Assembly: GCA_026075535.2 (NCBI GenBank)
Contig: AP026545.1
Coordinates: 4,960,001 to 5,024,000, forward strand
Reading direction: 5' to 3'
Length of the DNA stretch: 64,000 nt
Source of the DNA: Tricholoma matsutake
Lineage: Eukaryota; Basidiomycota; Agaricomycetes; Agaricales; Tricholomataceae
A program made the translations under genes and the position numbers. Below, piece by piece: positions 10,820 through 21,563 of the stretch (its first letter is position 1; the number at the start of each line of letters is the position of its first letter). The notes beneath the pieces are model-generated. The model searched no databases and was not told the origin of the DNA. It saw only the letters and a program-made list of their open reading frames with translations.

Positions 10820-11731
10820 CCCAGATTATGGTACTGTCAATACCAGTGTACCTATGCCTAGGGAGACCCCCCCTCAGGTAAAGATCAAAGAGGTACCAGA
10901 CGAGGAACTACTGGCAGACACAGGCATGGAAATACAGGCAATGGAAGAAACCCATGAACAGGATGCGATAGAGACCCTGATTGCATACATATGAGGAGAC
11001 CCAGTCATTGGCATATTTGGACCATCAAAAGAACCACCCCTGACCAAGGAACACCAAGGACTGACCCATACATACACACAGAAAACAAACATGATCTCTA
11101 GGCTCATGAAAAGCAAAGACTCCCTGCAATATCTGCTCTCAAAGAGCATATGGATCAGAGTGAAGACATCCATATCCCAGTGACTTGCACACAAACAGGA
11201 TGAGGGGAAAGAGGTCAGCAAGCAGACCCTAGATGACCTACTGCCACTGGAATACCAGAAATACAGACAAGTATTTGAGAAGGCTGCATCTGAATGATTC
11301 CCAGAATCAAGACCATGGGATCATGTGATCAATCTGAAAGAAGGCTTTGTACTGAAGGATTGCAAAGTCTACCCGCTGACGCCAAAAGAACAGGAGAAAC
11401 TCAATGAGTTTCTAGATGAAAACCTGGAAAAAGGATACATCTGACCATCAAAATCACCCATGGCATCCCCATTCTTCTTTGTGTCGAAGAAGGACTCTGA
11501 CACTCTATGACCTTGCCAAGACTATTTCTATCTGAACAAAGGAACAATCCAGAACAACTACCCTCTGCCACTGATTGGAGACCTCTTGGACAAGCTGAAG
11601 GGAGCAAGATTTTTCACAAAACTTGATATTCAATGGGGATATTACAATGTACAGATAAAAGAAGGATATGAGGGAAAGGCAGCGTTCAAGACTAACTGGG
11701 GGCTATTCGAGCCAATGGTGATGTTCTTTGG
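10820..11731 (+). pseudogene. pol: A2 pol part 1: linker and RT start
   Basis: One reading frame from about 10860 to the hAT insertion at 11740, with five in-frame TGAs. Recognisable: IAYI-stop-[66 protein letters not shown] and [14 protein letters not shown]3 shares the first stop (AYI-stop-GEP) and the GYI-stop-PSKSP stop, so these are either inherited or recurrent CGA to TGA changes. It would encode the protease-RT linker and RT fingers. Confidence 0.88.
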
Positions 11732-11739
11732 GCTGTGCA

Positions 11740-13308
11740 TAGTGTTTTAAGGTCTGGTTCATCTCAGTCCGGTTGCAGTCCATCAACCGATCTCAACTGG
11801 TCCCATCAAGGACTGGTTGGGACCAGTTGCTGTCAGTCCTGGCATCGGTCTGAACTGGTCTTACAATACAAAAAGTACTCTACTAACTAATTTTTACTTT
11901 GTATTAAATAAAACTAATTACATGACACCCTGCGAGCAGGTGCTCACAGCAGTGACAGGTTGCTAAATGAACAAAGAAAGAAAATACAAAGAAAAACCAA
12001 ACAAAAAGGGCCCCACCATCTTGCATTTATAGCAAGTGGGGTCATTCCATTGTTGTGCTCACTGGCCCCCCCACTGTTCATTGTCCCTGCATTGTCATTG
12101 TCCCCATGTCATCATTGTCCCTGTGTCATCATTGTCATGTGGTCGTTGTCCCTGCATCATTGTCCTTGCGCTCATGGTTGTCATCCCCACTGTTCATTTG
12201 TCGTCCACCCTGTTTGCTCATCATCCCGCTGTTTGTTGTCCCCTAGTTGTCCCTGCCATTCGTCGTTGGTTGGCATTGTTGTTCATCATCAGCACCTCCA
12301 TCTCCCCCTATGAGCAGTCACTCATAGGCAGGTTGGTGGTGCTGTGATGTGGTGTCAGTCATCATCCCTGGCTGCAGTTGCTGGTGCTGTCTGGAAGTGG
12401 TGGTACCCGTTGCCACCCTGTGAGCAGAGGCTCACAGTGGGGGCATGGCTTGGGGGTGTCTGGTGGGTGGGCAATGTTGTTATCAACAAATAAGAATTTA
12501 AAAAAGACAGACAGTTAGTTAATGTAAAAGATTAATTATGAAAAACATACCCTATGGCCCGCTTTACAGGTGGGGAACATGGTGCCACATCATCCACTGT
12601 TGCCAGCACAGCATCAAGATGGTGGTGATGTGGCATGTATCATTAGGACATGATAAACAGGTGGAATCTAAAAAGAATAAAATGGATGAGTTAGTAGAAA
12701 AGAAATCAATAAGAAAAAGCTTACCTGGGACCCAAATGACACTAGTTGCCGTTTGGGTCCATGTTGTTTCCATCTGGCACCAGGTTGTTGTATTCATTTG
12801 TTTGCATCATTATTGTAGGTGTTATGGCTGGTAGGTGCAAACTGAGAGTGGCTGGGTGTGGATAGAGAGTGGTGGTGGCAACGCGACGTTGTTGGTGGCC
12901 ATGGAAGTCATCTGGCAGATGGTGCCCCTTTTTCTTTTTTGGGAGAAAGCACAACCAAATGGTCCATGCACTGCCACAGGATACATAAACACCCACAAAA
13001 TAATCTACTTTACCTCCCATCATGTCCCATTCTCATGTGGATTCAAGTCAGGTAGTATAAATAGGAATTATGTTAGTATTATTATTTCTTAAAGTATATG
13101 TACTATATATACAATGTATACCACTGTGCAAAGACCAGTTGAAACCAATTGCAACTGGTTTTGAAATGGTTTTCAAATATTGAGGCAACTGGCAACCCAA
13201 CTGATCCCAAACTAAAGCAACTGCAACTGATGGTCTGGTTGCATTCAGTTGCATTCAGTTTGGTTTCAGTCATTTTTTCGGTCCATTGAACCAGACCTTT
13301 AAACACTA
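11740..13308 (+). mobile_element. Non-autonomous hAT element hAT-A1 (1569 bp)
   Basis: Terminal inverted repeats TAGTGTTTTAAGGTCTGGTT (left) and, reverse-complemented, TAGTGTTTAAAGGTCTGGTT (right). A perfect 8-bp target duplication GCTGTGCA (11732-11739 and 13309-13316) lies inside the RT codons for GLCNSPATF; removing the element and one duplication restores the frame. Eight-bp duplications and TAGTG ends are hAT hallmarks. No transposase is recognisable. Contents: C/T-rich CATTGTCCC-like repeats (about 12055-12260), palindromic CTGTGAGC..GCTCACAG units, and many CAACTG/ACTGG motifs near the ends that could be transposase-binding sites. Confidence 0.93.
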
Positions 13309-13316
13309 GCTGTGCA

Positions 13317-13485
13317 ACTCACCAGCAACATTCCAGGCGATGATGAACGATCTCTTCTGAGACATGATGGATGAAGGATGGCTTGTCATATACATGGACA
13401 ACATCCTGATCTTCTTGAAGATGAGAGAAGAACACTGGATAAGGACTGAAAGAGTCCTCAAACGACTAGGACAATGCAACCTCTA
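13317..13485 (+). pseudogene. pol: A2 pol part 2: RT palm with YMDN
   Basis: Short RT stretch between the two hAT elements: [14 protein letters not shown], a [21 protein letters not shown], then RVLKRLGQCNLYL. The active-site motif is YMDN, so the second catalytic Asp is lost; GACGAC to GACAAC is a CpG-type change. A3 keeps YMDD at the equivalent site. Confidence 0.88.
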
Positions 13486-13861
13486 CCTGAAAATAGTGTT
13501 TTAAGGTGTGGTTTGGTCTGATGTTTTGACCCCAAAGTGGGTTAACTGTGACCATAACCAGTCCAGACTGCAAGCCTAAGTAACATAGACCATAACTGAA
13601 CCAATAAGAACTGGGTCTATCAGTTCAGTTATGGTCCAGAAAACTGGTTTAAACTGGTTTTCCCCCTGTTTTTTTCACAGCCAACTAAATTTATTTTTGT
13701 ATACAAAATAAAATAAATACATAAACACCCTGCAAGCAGTTGCTCTCAGTGGTACAGTATAATTACATCGAGAATGAAAAATTGAAAAAGAAAAAGAAAA
13801 AGAAAAGAAATAACCCCACCGTCTCATGTTTGTAGTGAGGGTGGGGGTCCTGCTGCCGCTC

Positions 13862-14285
13862 ATTGTTCATTGTTCCCCACATTGGTCATTCCCCATTCTT
13901 GGTCATTCCCCACTGTTCATCATTCCCATTCCCCATTGTTCATCATTCCCCATGTTGGTTGTTCCCCATTCTTGGTTGTTCCCCGCCGTTCATTGTCCCG
14001 TTCCCCATTGTTCATTGTTCCCTGCATTCTTCATTCCCCATTCTTGGTAGTTCCCTGCCATTTGTCATTCCCCATTGTTCATCATTCCCCATTGTTTGTT
14101 GTTCCCCATTGTTTGTTGTTCCCCACCAATCATTGTTCCCATTGTTCACTGTTCCCTGTCATTTGTTGTTCCCCATCATTTGTTGTTCCCCATCATTCAT
14201 CATTCCCCCCCAGTTGTCATCTGTCACTCATGGGCCTGGTTCCTGTTGTTTGTCGTTCCCCACCATTTGTTGTCCTTGCTATTCA
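13862..14285 (+). repeat. C/T-rich low-complexity array
   Basis: About 420 bp of degenerate 9-13 bp units of the type CATTGTTCCCC or CATCATTCCCC. It leaves all three forward frames open, which creates spurious long ORFs. A shorter relative, CATTGTCCC, occurs in hAT-A1. Confidence 0.85.
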
Positions 14286-14343
14286 TTGTCATCAGCACCT
14301 CCATACCCCCCTGCAAGCAGTGGCTCACAGGTGGGGTGGTCAT

Positions 14344-15568
14344 TAGGCAATAGCACGGGTACTCCTGCCAGTACCCAGTGCTCTACCCATACCCATACCC
14401 ACACGGGTAGCAACCTGTCAACCTGTGGGTTAGTACATGGCAGGTACACACAGGTACATGTGGGTGTTGGTTCCCGCATGGGTTTCACCCAGTATATAAA
14501 TTATTCTATCTAAACTAATAAATATGTAATTACCCCCACCCACATTTGCGAGTGAGAGGGGGCGGTGGTTGTCACTTTGGGACCATCATCCCTGTTGTCC
14601 TGTCCCCTTCCATCACCCTTCTTTGTCAGCTGCTAGCACCCATGATCCACCCCACCAGCAGTGGCTCTCAGGGCTGGGGGTGGGTGCTGGGTCATATACA
14701 TGAAGTGTTCATATACGAATGTTGGACTTGACAGAGAGTTGATGGATGAGCAGACGGCAGAGATATGCCACCTAGCTGGAAAACGATGAAGCACATCATT
14801 TACATGAAGAACACCATAAACACAAAATGTTCATGTATGAACATTGAAAATGAACAAGAACTGACAAACACGTCAGTAAGCTTGCAGGAATGGAGTACAA
14901 AATCGTACCCCCCTAGAACTGCTCCCAAAGCTCCAGATAGACAGGCCTGTCATCAGCTCCTCAGTTGTTGGGTGTGAGTCTGCTGTTTAGGGGGTCATCA
15001 TAAGACAGTAAAAACCTATAATTAATGAAAAGCTAAGTTAGTTGAAACAAAACAAAACAAAATGAGCATTAAAAAACTTACTTGGGGCCCATCGTTTGAG
15101 CCCATACCCATTGTTTTATGGCATGCCAGAAGCAGTGGGCATCATCAGTGTAGGTGTTAATGGAGTTGGTGGTGGCATTTGTGAGCAAGGGGAGGTGGTT
15201 TTGACATGGTGGCTGTACTGATTGGATGTGAACTTGAAGCAAGTACAACTTTAGATAAGTAACACATCAACAATCAACAAAGACACAACATATTGCCATG
15301 TGCACAACAAGACCAAATGGTCTGTGTGCATCCTGGGTATATAAACCCACCCATTTCTAACAGCTTAGCTGGGGTCACCCCCTTTTATTTTTTAGTATAG
15401 TTTTACATAGATTACTAGACACCTTAGTAGGTAATAAGTATTAGAATTTGAACTGAAGCCTTTGGTGACAGGTAGGTCATGGGTTATGGGTTATGGTTTC
15501 ATGACCCATACCCATGCCCGTGCCTACCCATACCTGTAACCCGCATTGGTTACCCATGCTATTGCCTA
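14344..15568 (+). mobile_element. Nested hAT-type element hAT-B (1225 bp)
   Basis: Inverted ends TAGGCAATAGCACGGGTA (left) and TAGGCAATAGCATGGGTA (right, reverse complement), with a perfect 8-bp duplication GTGGTCAT at 14336-14343 and 15569-15576. It sits inside hAT-A2, which sits inside A2. Subterminal regions are rich in ACCCATACCC/GGGTATGGG motifs. No coding region is recognised, so it is probably non-autonomous. Confidence 0.9.
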
Positions 15569-16237
15569 GTGGTCATCACTGGACAGAAAAGGGCCTGTTG
15601 CCACCTTGTGAGCAGAGGCTCACAGCACCAGTGTAAGGCTTATGTATGTTGTTCAGTGGGTGGGCAACATTGTAGTTAAGATGAAAGAACCTAAAAGAAT
15701 AACATTTAGTTAGTAAAAGAGAGAACTTAACTAATATGAAAGACTTACACGGGGGCCCAAATGATGACTAGCATTGTTTGAGTGCCCTGCCTTGCATTTG
15801 GGTAATGGTGTGTGTTATTGGTGGTGGGAGCACAGGTCAACGAGTGTGGTGGATTTGTAAACAAACAAGCAAACACATCAACACGTCAATGTGATGCAAA
15901 CAATGTGTATTATGTGTTCATTTACTGTGAACAAATATGTACAACTACTGGAACATATATAAGCCCCACCAATTTGTGTGGCATCCCCCTTTGTAGTTAG
16001 TCTATTAGTTACAATATGTACATTAGTTTAAGGTATATAATCTAAGTGTCAAAAGACCAGTTGTAACTGTTTTACAACAGTTTTCAGATGTTTTCAAAAT
16101 AAGTTAACTGGTAACCAAACCATGGTTACGGTTACTTACCATTTTCAGAAACTTGGACCAGACTGAAGCATGGACTGTGGTTTGGTCCAGTTTGGTCCTC
16201 GGTTCAATCAACCAGACCTTAAAACACTACCTGAAAA

Positions 16238-18436
16238 TAGAGAAGTGCAAGTTCGATGTACAAGAAGTCGATTTCTTGGGCATGATCATCAGGCCCAATG
16301 AACTTGCAATGGACAACATGAAGCTGGCTGGGATCAAGGACTAGCCCACACTGAGAATGGTGAAGGATGTAAGATCCTTCCTAGGATTTGGAAACTTCTA
16401 TCAAAGATTCGTCGCACACTTCACAGATCTGGCCAGACCACTGAATGATTAACCAGAAATTCAAATGGACAAACAACTGCCAGCAGTCATTTGATGTGCT
16501 GAAAAGAAAATTCAATGAAACCCCAGTACTTCTGATGCCAGACACGACAAAGCCATTTGTGGTGAAATCTGATGCCTCAAAATTTGTGACAGGCACAGTA
16601 CTCAGACAACAGGATGCCAACAGAGACTGGCACCCATGCGGTTACATCTCACATTCCTTCATTGAAGTGGAAAGGAATTATGAGATATACAACAGAGAAC
16701 TACTGGGAGTAATCTGAGCACTGGAGACATGGAGACACTACCTACAAGGGACACCATTCCCTGTAACGGTACTGTCTGATCACAAGAACCTGACATACTT
16801 CTGTCAGGCACAGAAACTGAACCAACAACAGGCTAGATGGAGCATCTACCTGTCACAATTTGACTTGAAGCTGCAACACATACCAGGACCACAGATGGTA
16901 CAATTGGATGCCCTATCAAGGAGGGCAGATCACATAGCCAAAGAAGACACAGATAACAAGGACAAGACCATCCTTGCCAATGAACTATTTGTGAAAACAA
17001 TCAATGCTGAACTCCAGGGAGGCCTCAGCAATAATGAAGGACAACCTCGTAAATGATGCTTTGTGAGCCCTCAAGAACACCAGAACTACCCCAATCAAGT
17101 CTGCATTGGAGGACTGGAAATTTGAAGATGGACTGCTCTTTTTCAAAGACAGATGCTATGTTCCACAGGATGAGATGCTCTGCTGGGCGATCATATGGAA
17201 ATACCATGACAGCATCATGACAGGGCACCTGGGATAATGGCAAACAATCAAACTGATCCAACAAGACTACTGGTGGCCAAGAATGGCCAATTTCATAAAG
17301 AAATATGTCGAAGGCTGCACAAAGTGCCAGCAAATGAAGATCAACACTTACCCGGTGACCCCACCACTGACACCGATATTGTCTGACACCAGCAGACCAT
17401 TCAGGCTGGTGACAACAGACTTCATTACAGACCTGCCCGTAATAAATGGATTTGACTCAATCATGGTCATGGCAGACCATGGTCTTATGAAGGGGGTAAT
17501 TTTTATCCCTTGCATGAAGATGATTGACACACTTGGCACTGTGGACCTTTACCTGGGCCATCTTTACACAAGATTTGGACTCCCTGGAAGAATCATCTCA
17601 GACAGAGACCCTCAATTTGCATCCAAACTCTTCCGAGAACTTGGATAGCTGCTCAGAATCAAGTTATCCATGAGCACTGCCTATCACCCCCAGACCAATG
17701 GAGAAACAGAGCAAGTAGACCAAGAGCTAGAAGTTTACCTCTGCATGTTCTGTTTGAACAAACCAGAAGATTGGGAACATTATCTCCCAATGGCAGAATT
17801 CGCACACAACCAGGAGATGCACTCTGCAGTAAAACATTCGCCATTTTACTTGATGATGGGATATCAACCATCCGCTAACCCCACCCCCTACAAAAAAATG
17901 AACATGCCAGCCACTGAACAGAGAATCCAAGAGCTTCTCTCTGCAAGGAGGGAAGCCCTCACTGCACACAAACTGGCCAGACAGACTATGGCCACCTGAA
18001 TGAAAGGGCAATACAAATGGGGCAAGGTTGGAGAGCGAGTATGGCTCGACTCCAAGAACCTGAAGATTGGCCACCCAATGAGAAAACTCATGCCAAAACG
18101 AGAAGGGCCCTTCATGATTGAAGACGCCCTGTCAAGATTGACATACCAATTGAAACTGCCACTGAGATGGAAGATCCACCTGGTCTTCCATGCGGCTTTG
18201 CTCACATGATACCATGAGAATGACACTCATGGACAGAACTTCCTGACTCCACCACCTGACCTCGTGGAAGGAGAAAACAAATATGAAGTGGAAGCGATCA
18301 TCACACACAAGAAGCATGGCAAGACATGGCATTACTTTGTGAAATGGGGACATCTGAAAACACATGGGAACCTGAATCAAACTTGAAGAATGCCCCCAAA
18401 ATCCTGACAGCATATAAGAAGAGACACCACCTCTGA
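16238..18436 (+). pseudogene. pol: A2 pol part 3: RT end, RNase H, integrase, chromodomain
   Basis: Continues from KIEKCKFDVQEVDFLGMIIRP through RNase H ([26 protein letters not shown]), linker ([10 protein letters not shown]), integrase zinc domain (WWPRMANFIKKYV, CTKC), core (TDFITDLP, ISDRDPQFAS, AYHPQTNGETEQVDQ) and a chromodomain start (YEVEAIITHKKHGK). Stops include a TAG in 17643-17648 and TGAs near 17997 and 18207. A deletion of about ten bases near 18345 removes DYPTSENTW codons and shifts frame in the chromodomain. Many other small lesions are present. Confidence 0.88.
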
Positions 18437-18485
18437 TGAGAACCCAAAAACCCCCTTGACAAACCCCACAACAACACCCCTAAAA

Positions 18486-19211
18486 ATGCCTGCTGAATGA
18501 TGATTCACCCAAGAATACCTACAAAACCAATCGAACACTGACGCCCTTCACATTCACCTCGCCCATGATCCACTGAAATACCATCTTGCCAGGATGTGCT
18601 TCTACTACATGAGCACAATTGAACAGATGGAATGAAACCTAGAAGAAGCAATGAATGATGCAAATGCCCTGGGGATCAAACAGATGATCCAGGAAATGAT
18701 TGCGCCACAGTCAGACAGACCAAGAGCAGCTGAGGAGAGACCTCACACCCCTTTAGGTCAACACAGATGCCCACTGACCTCGCCCTCACCATCCAGCAAG
18801 CAGAATGACAGAGACAAATGATGAGCTCCCTCTGGAGGCTCCTCCCATTCTAGGGAGAACTAGAAGATCACGCCTAGGGCACCTGAAATAATAGATCTCA
18901 CCACCCCCAAACCTGAACTGAGGACCACCCAACCACCTTGGTCCCCTCCACACATGAAGTATGCCAGATGCTTCATCTGCCACAAGAAAGGCCACTTTGG
19001 CCTGATTTGCCAGCGATATGTTTGCAAATACTGCAAACAATGAGGCCCTGGACACTATAGGATGAACTGTCCAGAGAAGTCTTGGAGAGATTGAGAAACT
19101 GATCAAAGAGAAGCAGAACACAGATGCTGGTCTTACCTCAACTCAGGGTATGACAACTTTGATGATTATGTGACAGGAAACATGATGGAAGAACCCCACG
19201 GGGGGATTTAA
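18486..19211 (+). pseudogene. A2 ORF3: tandem zinc-knuckle protein
   Basis: A third ORF between pol and the 3' LTR, homologous in order and sequence to A3 ORF3 (53735-54376, minus). From ATG 18486 one frame runs to TAA 19209-19211 with several stops. Shared blocks: HLAHDPLKYHLARMCFYY, NLEEAMNDA, APEIIDLTTPKPE, WSPPHMKYARC, then two zinc knuckles CFICHKKGHFGLIC and CKYCKQ-stop-GPGHYRMNC, and a tail SGYDNFDD. Retroviral gag normally carries such knuckles; here they are on a separate downstream protein. A nucleic-acid-binding or packaging role is inference. Confidence 0.75.
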
Positions 19212-19250
19212 AAAGCAAAATCCAAGATGATGGCATGACAAAACAGACCC

Positions 19251-19355
19251 ATGCTCACAGGAATCAAAATCCTCGCCATCGTTGTTGGCATGACCCTGGC
19301 TGCAGTGGCAGCCCTGACCTTTGCATTTTGCCTCTGTGCCATCTTCCAACCATGA
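19251..19355 (+). other. Possible transmembrane tail in frame with A2 ORF3
   Basis: A 34-codon open stretch from ATG 19251 encodes one strongly hydrophobic segment (ILAIVVGMTLAAVAALTFAF then CLCAIF). It is in the same frame as ORF3, separated by TAA at 19209 and a TGA near 19236. If those stops are decay, ORF3 would end in a membrane anchor. A3 lacks an equivalent before its 3' LTR, so this may be chance. Confidence 0.3.
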
Positions 19356-19611
19356 CCTGAACCCCCAATTACAGACATAGAATTCTCCATTCTATGATGC
19401 CCAACAGAAAACCCCCCCTCTCAATGACACCACTAACTCGCAGACACTACTGCCTGAGGCAGCACGAACTAGAAGGACCCAATTGTGGTCTCAGTTCAGA
19501 CATGAATTATTCCTCCATCACACCCCCTGACCCCAACCCAGTCACATATCCAGACCACAACACAAAGATTTAGGTCAAAAAGTGGAACTTTTGACCATAG
19601 CGAGGGGGTAA

Positions 19612-20315
19612 TGTTACAATTTTCCTTGTAACTCATGAAACCCAACTGGCCTGATGCACACAATGATCCCCTCCAGACAGGAGGCACTCCCTGACTCATG
19701 CCTGAGGCATGCCCTTGACACCAGATGCACCCACGATGCATGCTGATGACATGCATTTGATCCCCTTCCCATGGAAGGCACCCTTGATGCATGGTGACTC
19801 CATGCACCTGAACCCGCTCCCACACATGCTGTGATACAGCGACCCCCTGACATTGGGTCCATGACATTGGACTCTCACAATTGACATGCTGTGCTGCAGC
19901 ACTCCTTCACATTGGACACCTCATGCCTTGCATGAGGCTTATTGTTTCTATTCTTACTTGATACACATCTATCTTTCTGATTGGATGATAAGGACCTCCC
20001 TCTTAGTATAAGTACTGCAACTCATAGTAGGGATGTCCTTAGTTTAGATCTAGGCAATCTACAGCCTTAACCTGCAAACTCATGAACTTACTCGAAACTA
20101 CTAAGGAAGCCCCTTAGTACATGAACTTACTTGAAACCACTAAAGAAGCCCCTTAGTACATGAACCCCAATGACTCTATGCAAAAGGCCTGCTAGAGTGC
20201 ACTATCCATCTTATGTTGGACACTCTGAGTAAGACTAGTGCCGAATGACCCATCGAGGAAGCACCTTGTGGAACGACATCAGCTAGATTGAGTGGTTGAG
20301 GCTTTGCCCTCAACA
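19612..20315 (+). repeat. 3' LTR of A2 (704 bp)
   Basis: Begins TGTTAC, ends CTCAACA, and is homologous to 2330-3026. TATAAG at 20007 lies 30 bp before CCTTAG at 20037. The preceding GCGAGGGGGTAA is a likely polypurine tract. G3 sequence follows directly. Confidence 0.92.
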
Positions 20316-21031
20316 GAATGAGTGGACAGTAAAGATGTGTACCCCCTACCCTTAATCTCAGAAATGATTGACAAGGTGGGAAAGGCCAAATCTTGACAAA
20401 ATTGGATCTACAATGGGGATACAATAATGTGTGCATTAGGAGAGGAGATGAGTGGAAGGCTGCATTTGACACATGTGGAGGATCTTTCAAGCCACTGGTC
20501 ATGTTTTTGGGATGACCAATAGTCCCCTGACTTTCCAGAATATGATGAATGATATTTTCAAGGATGTAATCGACAAAGGAGTGGTAATAATATTTATTGA
20601 CAACATTCTGATATTTATGAAGGATGAAGAAAATCATGAGGCAATAGTGCAGGAGGTGTTACAGAGATTAGCAGAGAATGATCTATTTTTGAAACCAGAG
20701 AAGTGTGTATTTGGTGCAAGCAAGATCGAGTTCCTAGGATTATTGATCAGCCCTGACAGAATCAAGACGAATCTGATCAAGGTACAGGCAATCATGGACT
20801 GGCCTGTGCCCATCCATGTAAAGGAGGTTCAAGCCTTATTGGGACTCACAAATTACTGTTGTTGCTTTGTGCATAATTGTTCTAAAATTGCCTGTGAAAG
20901 GGAGTAGTGTGGAGGTGGGGAGAACAGCAGCAGATAGTGTTTGAGGAAGAGGAAGTTTGTGGAGGGACCAATATCAGCCCCAGTAGATTTCATGTGCCCC
21001 TTACAAGTGGAATCAGATGTACCAGACTTTG
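20316..21031 (+). pseudogene. pol: G3 gypsy pol 5' half: reverse transcriptase
   Basis: RT fragments in several frames: [68 protein letters not shown] and VKEVQALLGLTNY, ending VESDVPDF at the E2 insertion. The active site is FIDN instead of Y-x-DD. The last codons plus the start of 3887 (minus) make SDVPDFATGAVLS, the RNase H start, which proves that 3027-3887 and this block were one element. Confidence 0.85.
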
Positions 21032-21397
21032 TGTAAGGGGACTAGGGGGGTGCCCTGTGTGTTTTTCCTATTTTTTATGTTTGTCCTATATTTTTCCCCA
21101 CCTCATTTCCTTCTATTCTTCATTTTCTATGATTTTTCCGGATTTTATTACTAATTGTCCCTTGCTATCATGTTTGTACATGTTGACACTTTTATATTTA
21201 GAGGTGGAGTACCCCTTCTGACACATACCCCTTGGTATGATGTCATTCGGCAGCCTTGATCCACCTATTTCTGCCTTTTTCTATTTTTAGGTTATATTTG
21301 ATTTTTGTTGTCTTCACATATACTGGGCATCAGCAAGGGGATCCTTAGAGTTTTCTCTTTGGATTTCCCTTTGCTAGAGGCTTAGGTTGCCCTTATA
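21032..21397 (+). repeat. E2 5' LTR with 60-bp deletion (366 bp)
   Basis: Standard start TGTAAGGGGACTAGGG and end GCCCTTATA, but 60 bp shorter than other copies. The missing part lies between the two direct copies of GGATTTCCCTTTGCTAG, of which one remains, so slippage or recombination between them explains the loss. The self-primer AGAGTTTTCT is at 21347-21356. Confidence 0.95.
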
Positions 21398-21399
21398 GT

Positions 21400-21409
21400 A
21401 GAAAACTCT
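21400..21409 (+). promoter_or_regulatory. E2 self-priming primer-binding site
   Basis: AGAAAACTCT two bases after the 5' LTR, complementary over 10 nt to AGAGTTTTCT at 21347-21356. Same arrangement as E1. Confidence 0.7.
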
Positions 21410-21563
21410 CCCCTAAGGCCCGAAAATCGCAAACGCGCTGCCCAAGATAGGCAGGTACAGACTGGACGATGCTTCCCAAAGCTCCACAGAGTCCCTACAC
21501 ACTGTTCCAGATAATCTTGCCTTTATTACGCCGCCATTTTCGCCAAATGCGCTCCCTAGCGAC

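Larger units (their letters stand above)
13494..16229 (+). mobile_element. Non-autonomous hAT element hAT-A2 (2736 bp)
   Basis: Same family as hAT-A1: left end TAGTGTTTTAAGGTGTGG, right end (reverse complement) TAGTGTTTTAAGGTCTGG. Perfect 8-bp target duplication CCTGAAAA at 13486-13493 and 16230-16237, inside the RT codons for LYLKIEKC. It contains hAT-B (14344-15568), a long CATTGTTCCCC-like array and the same hairpin-like GAGCAGAGGCTC units as hAT-A1. No transposase is recognisable. Confidence 0.93.
10820..20315 (+). mobile_element. Family-A chromovirus A2 with nested hAT elements
   Basis: A 5'-truncated family-A element: pol linker and RT (10820-11731), RT centre (13317-13485), RT end to chromodomain (16238-18436), ORF3 (18486-19211), 3' LTR (19612-20315). 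Two hAT elements split pol cleanly between 8-bp duplications. It carries many TGA stops. The 5' truncation coincides with the G6 LTR at 10819, which suggests G6 inserted into A2. The whole element lies in the 9893-21031 segment inferred to be inverted. Confidence 0.9.

Noticed and set aside
12835..13092. Possible small genes inside hAT-A1 (85 and 98 codons)
   Set aside because: No transposase motifs (no hAT dimerisation or BED finger), and no counterpart frame in hAT-A2.
13863..14513. A 216-codon open frame with overlapping frames of 158 and 92 codons
   Set aside because: It is the C/T-rich CATTGTTCCCC array inside hAT-A2; low complexity leaves all three frames open. No protein family is visible.
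15478..15500. Telomere-like GGGTTATGGGTTATGG
   Set aside because: Only two units, inside the subterminal region of hAT-B, which is rich in such motifs at both ends.
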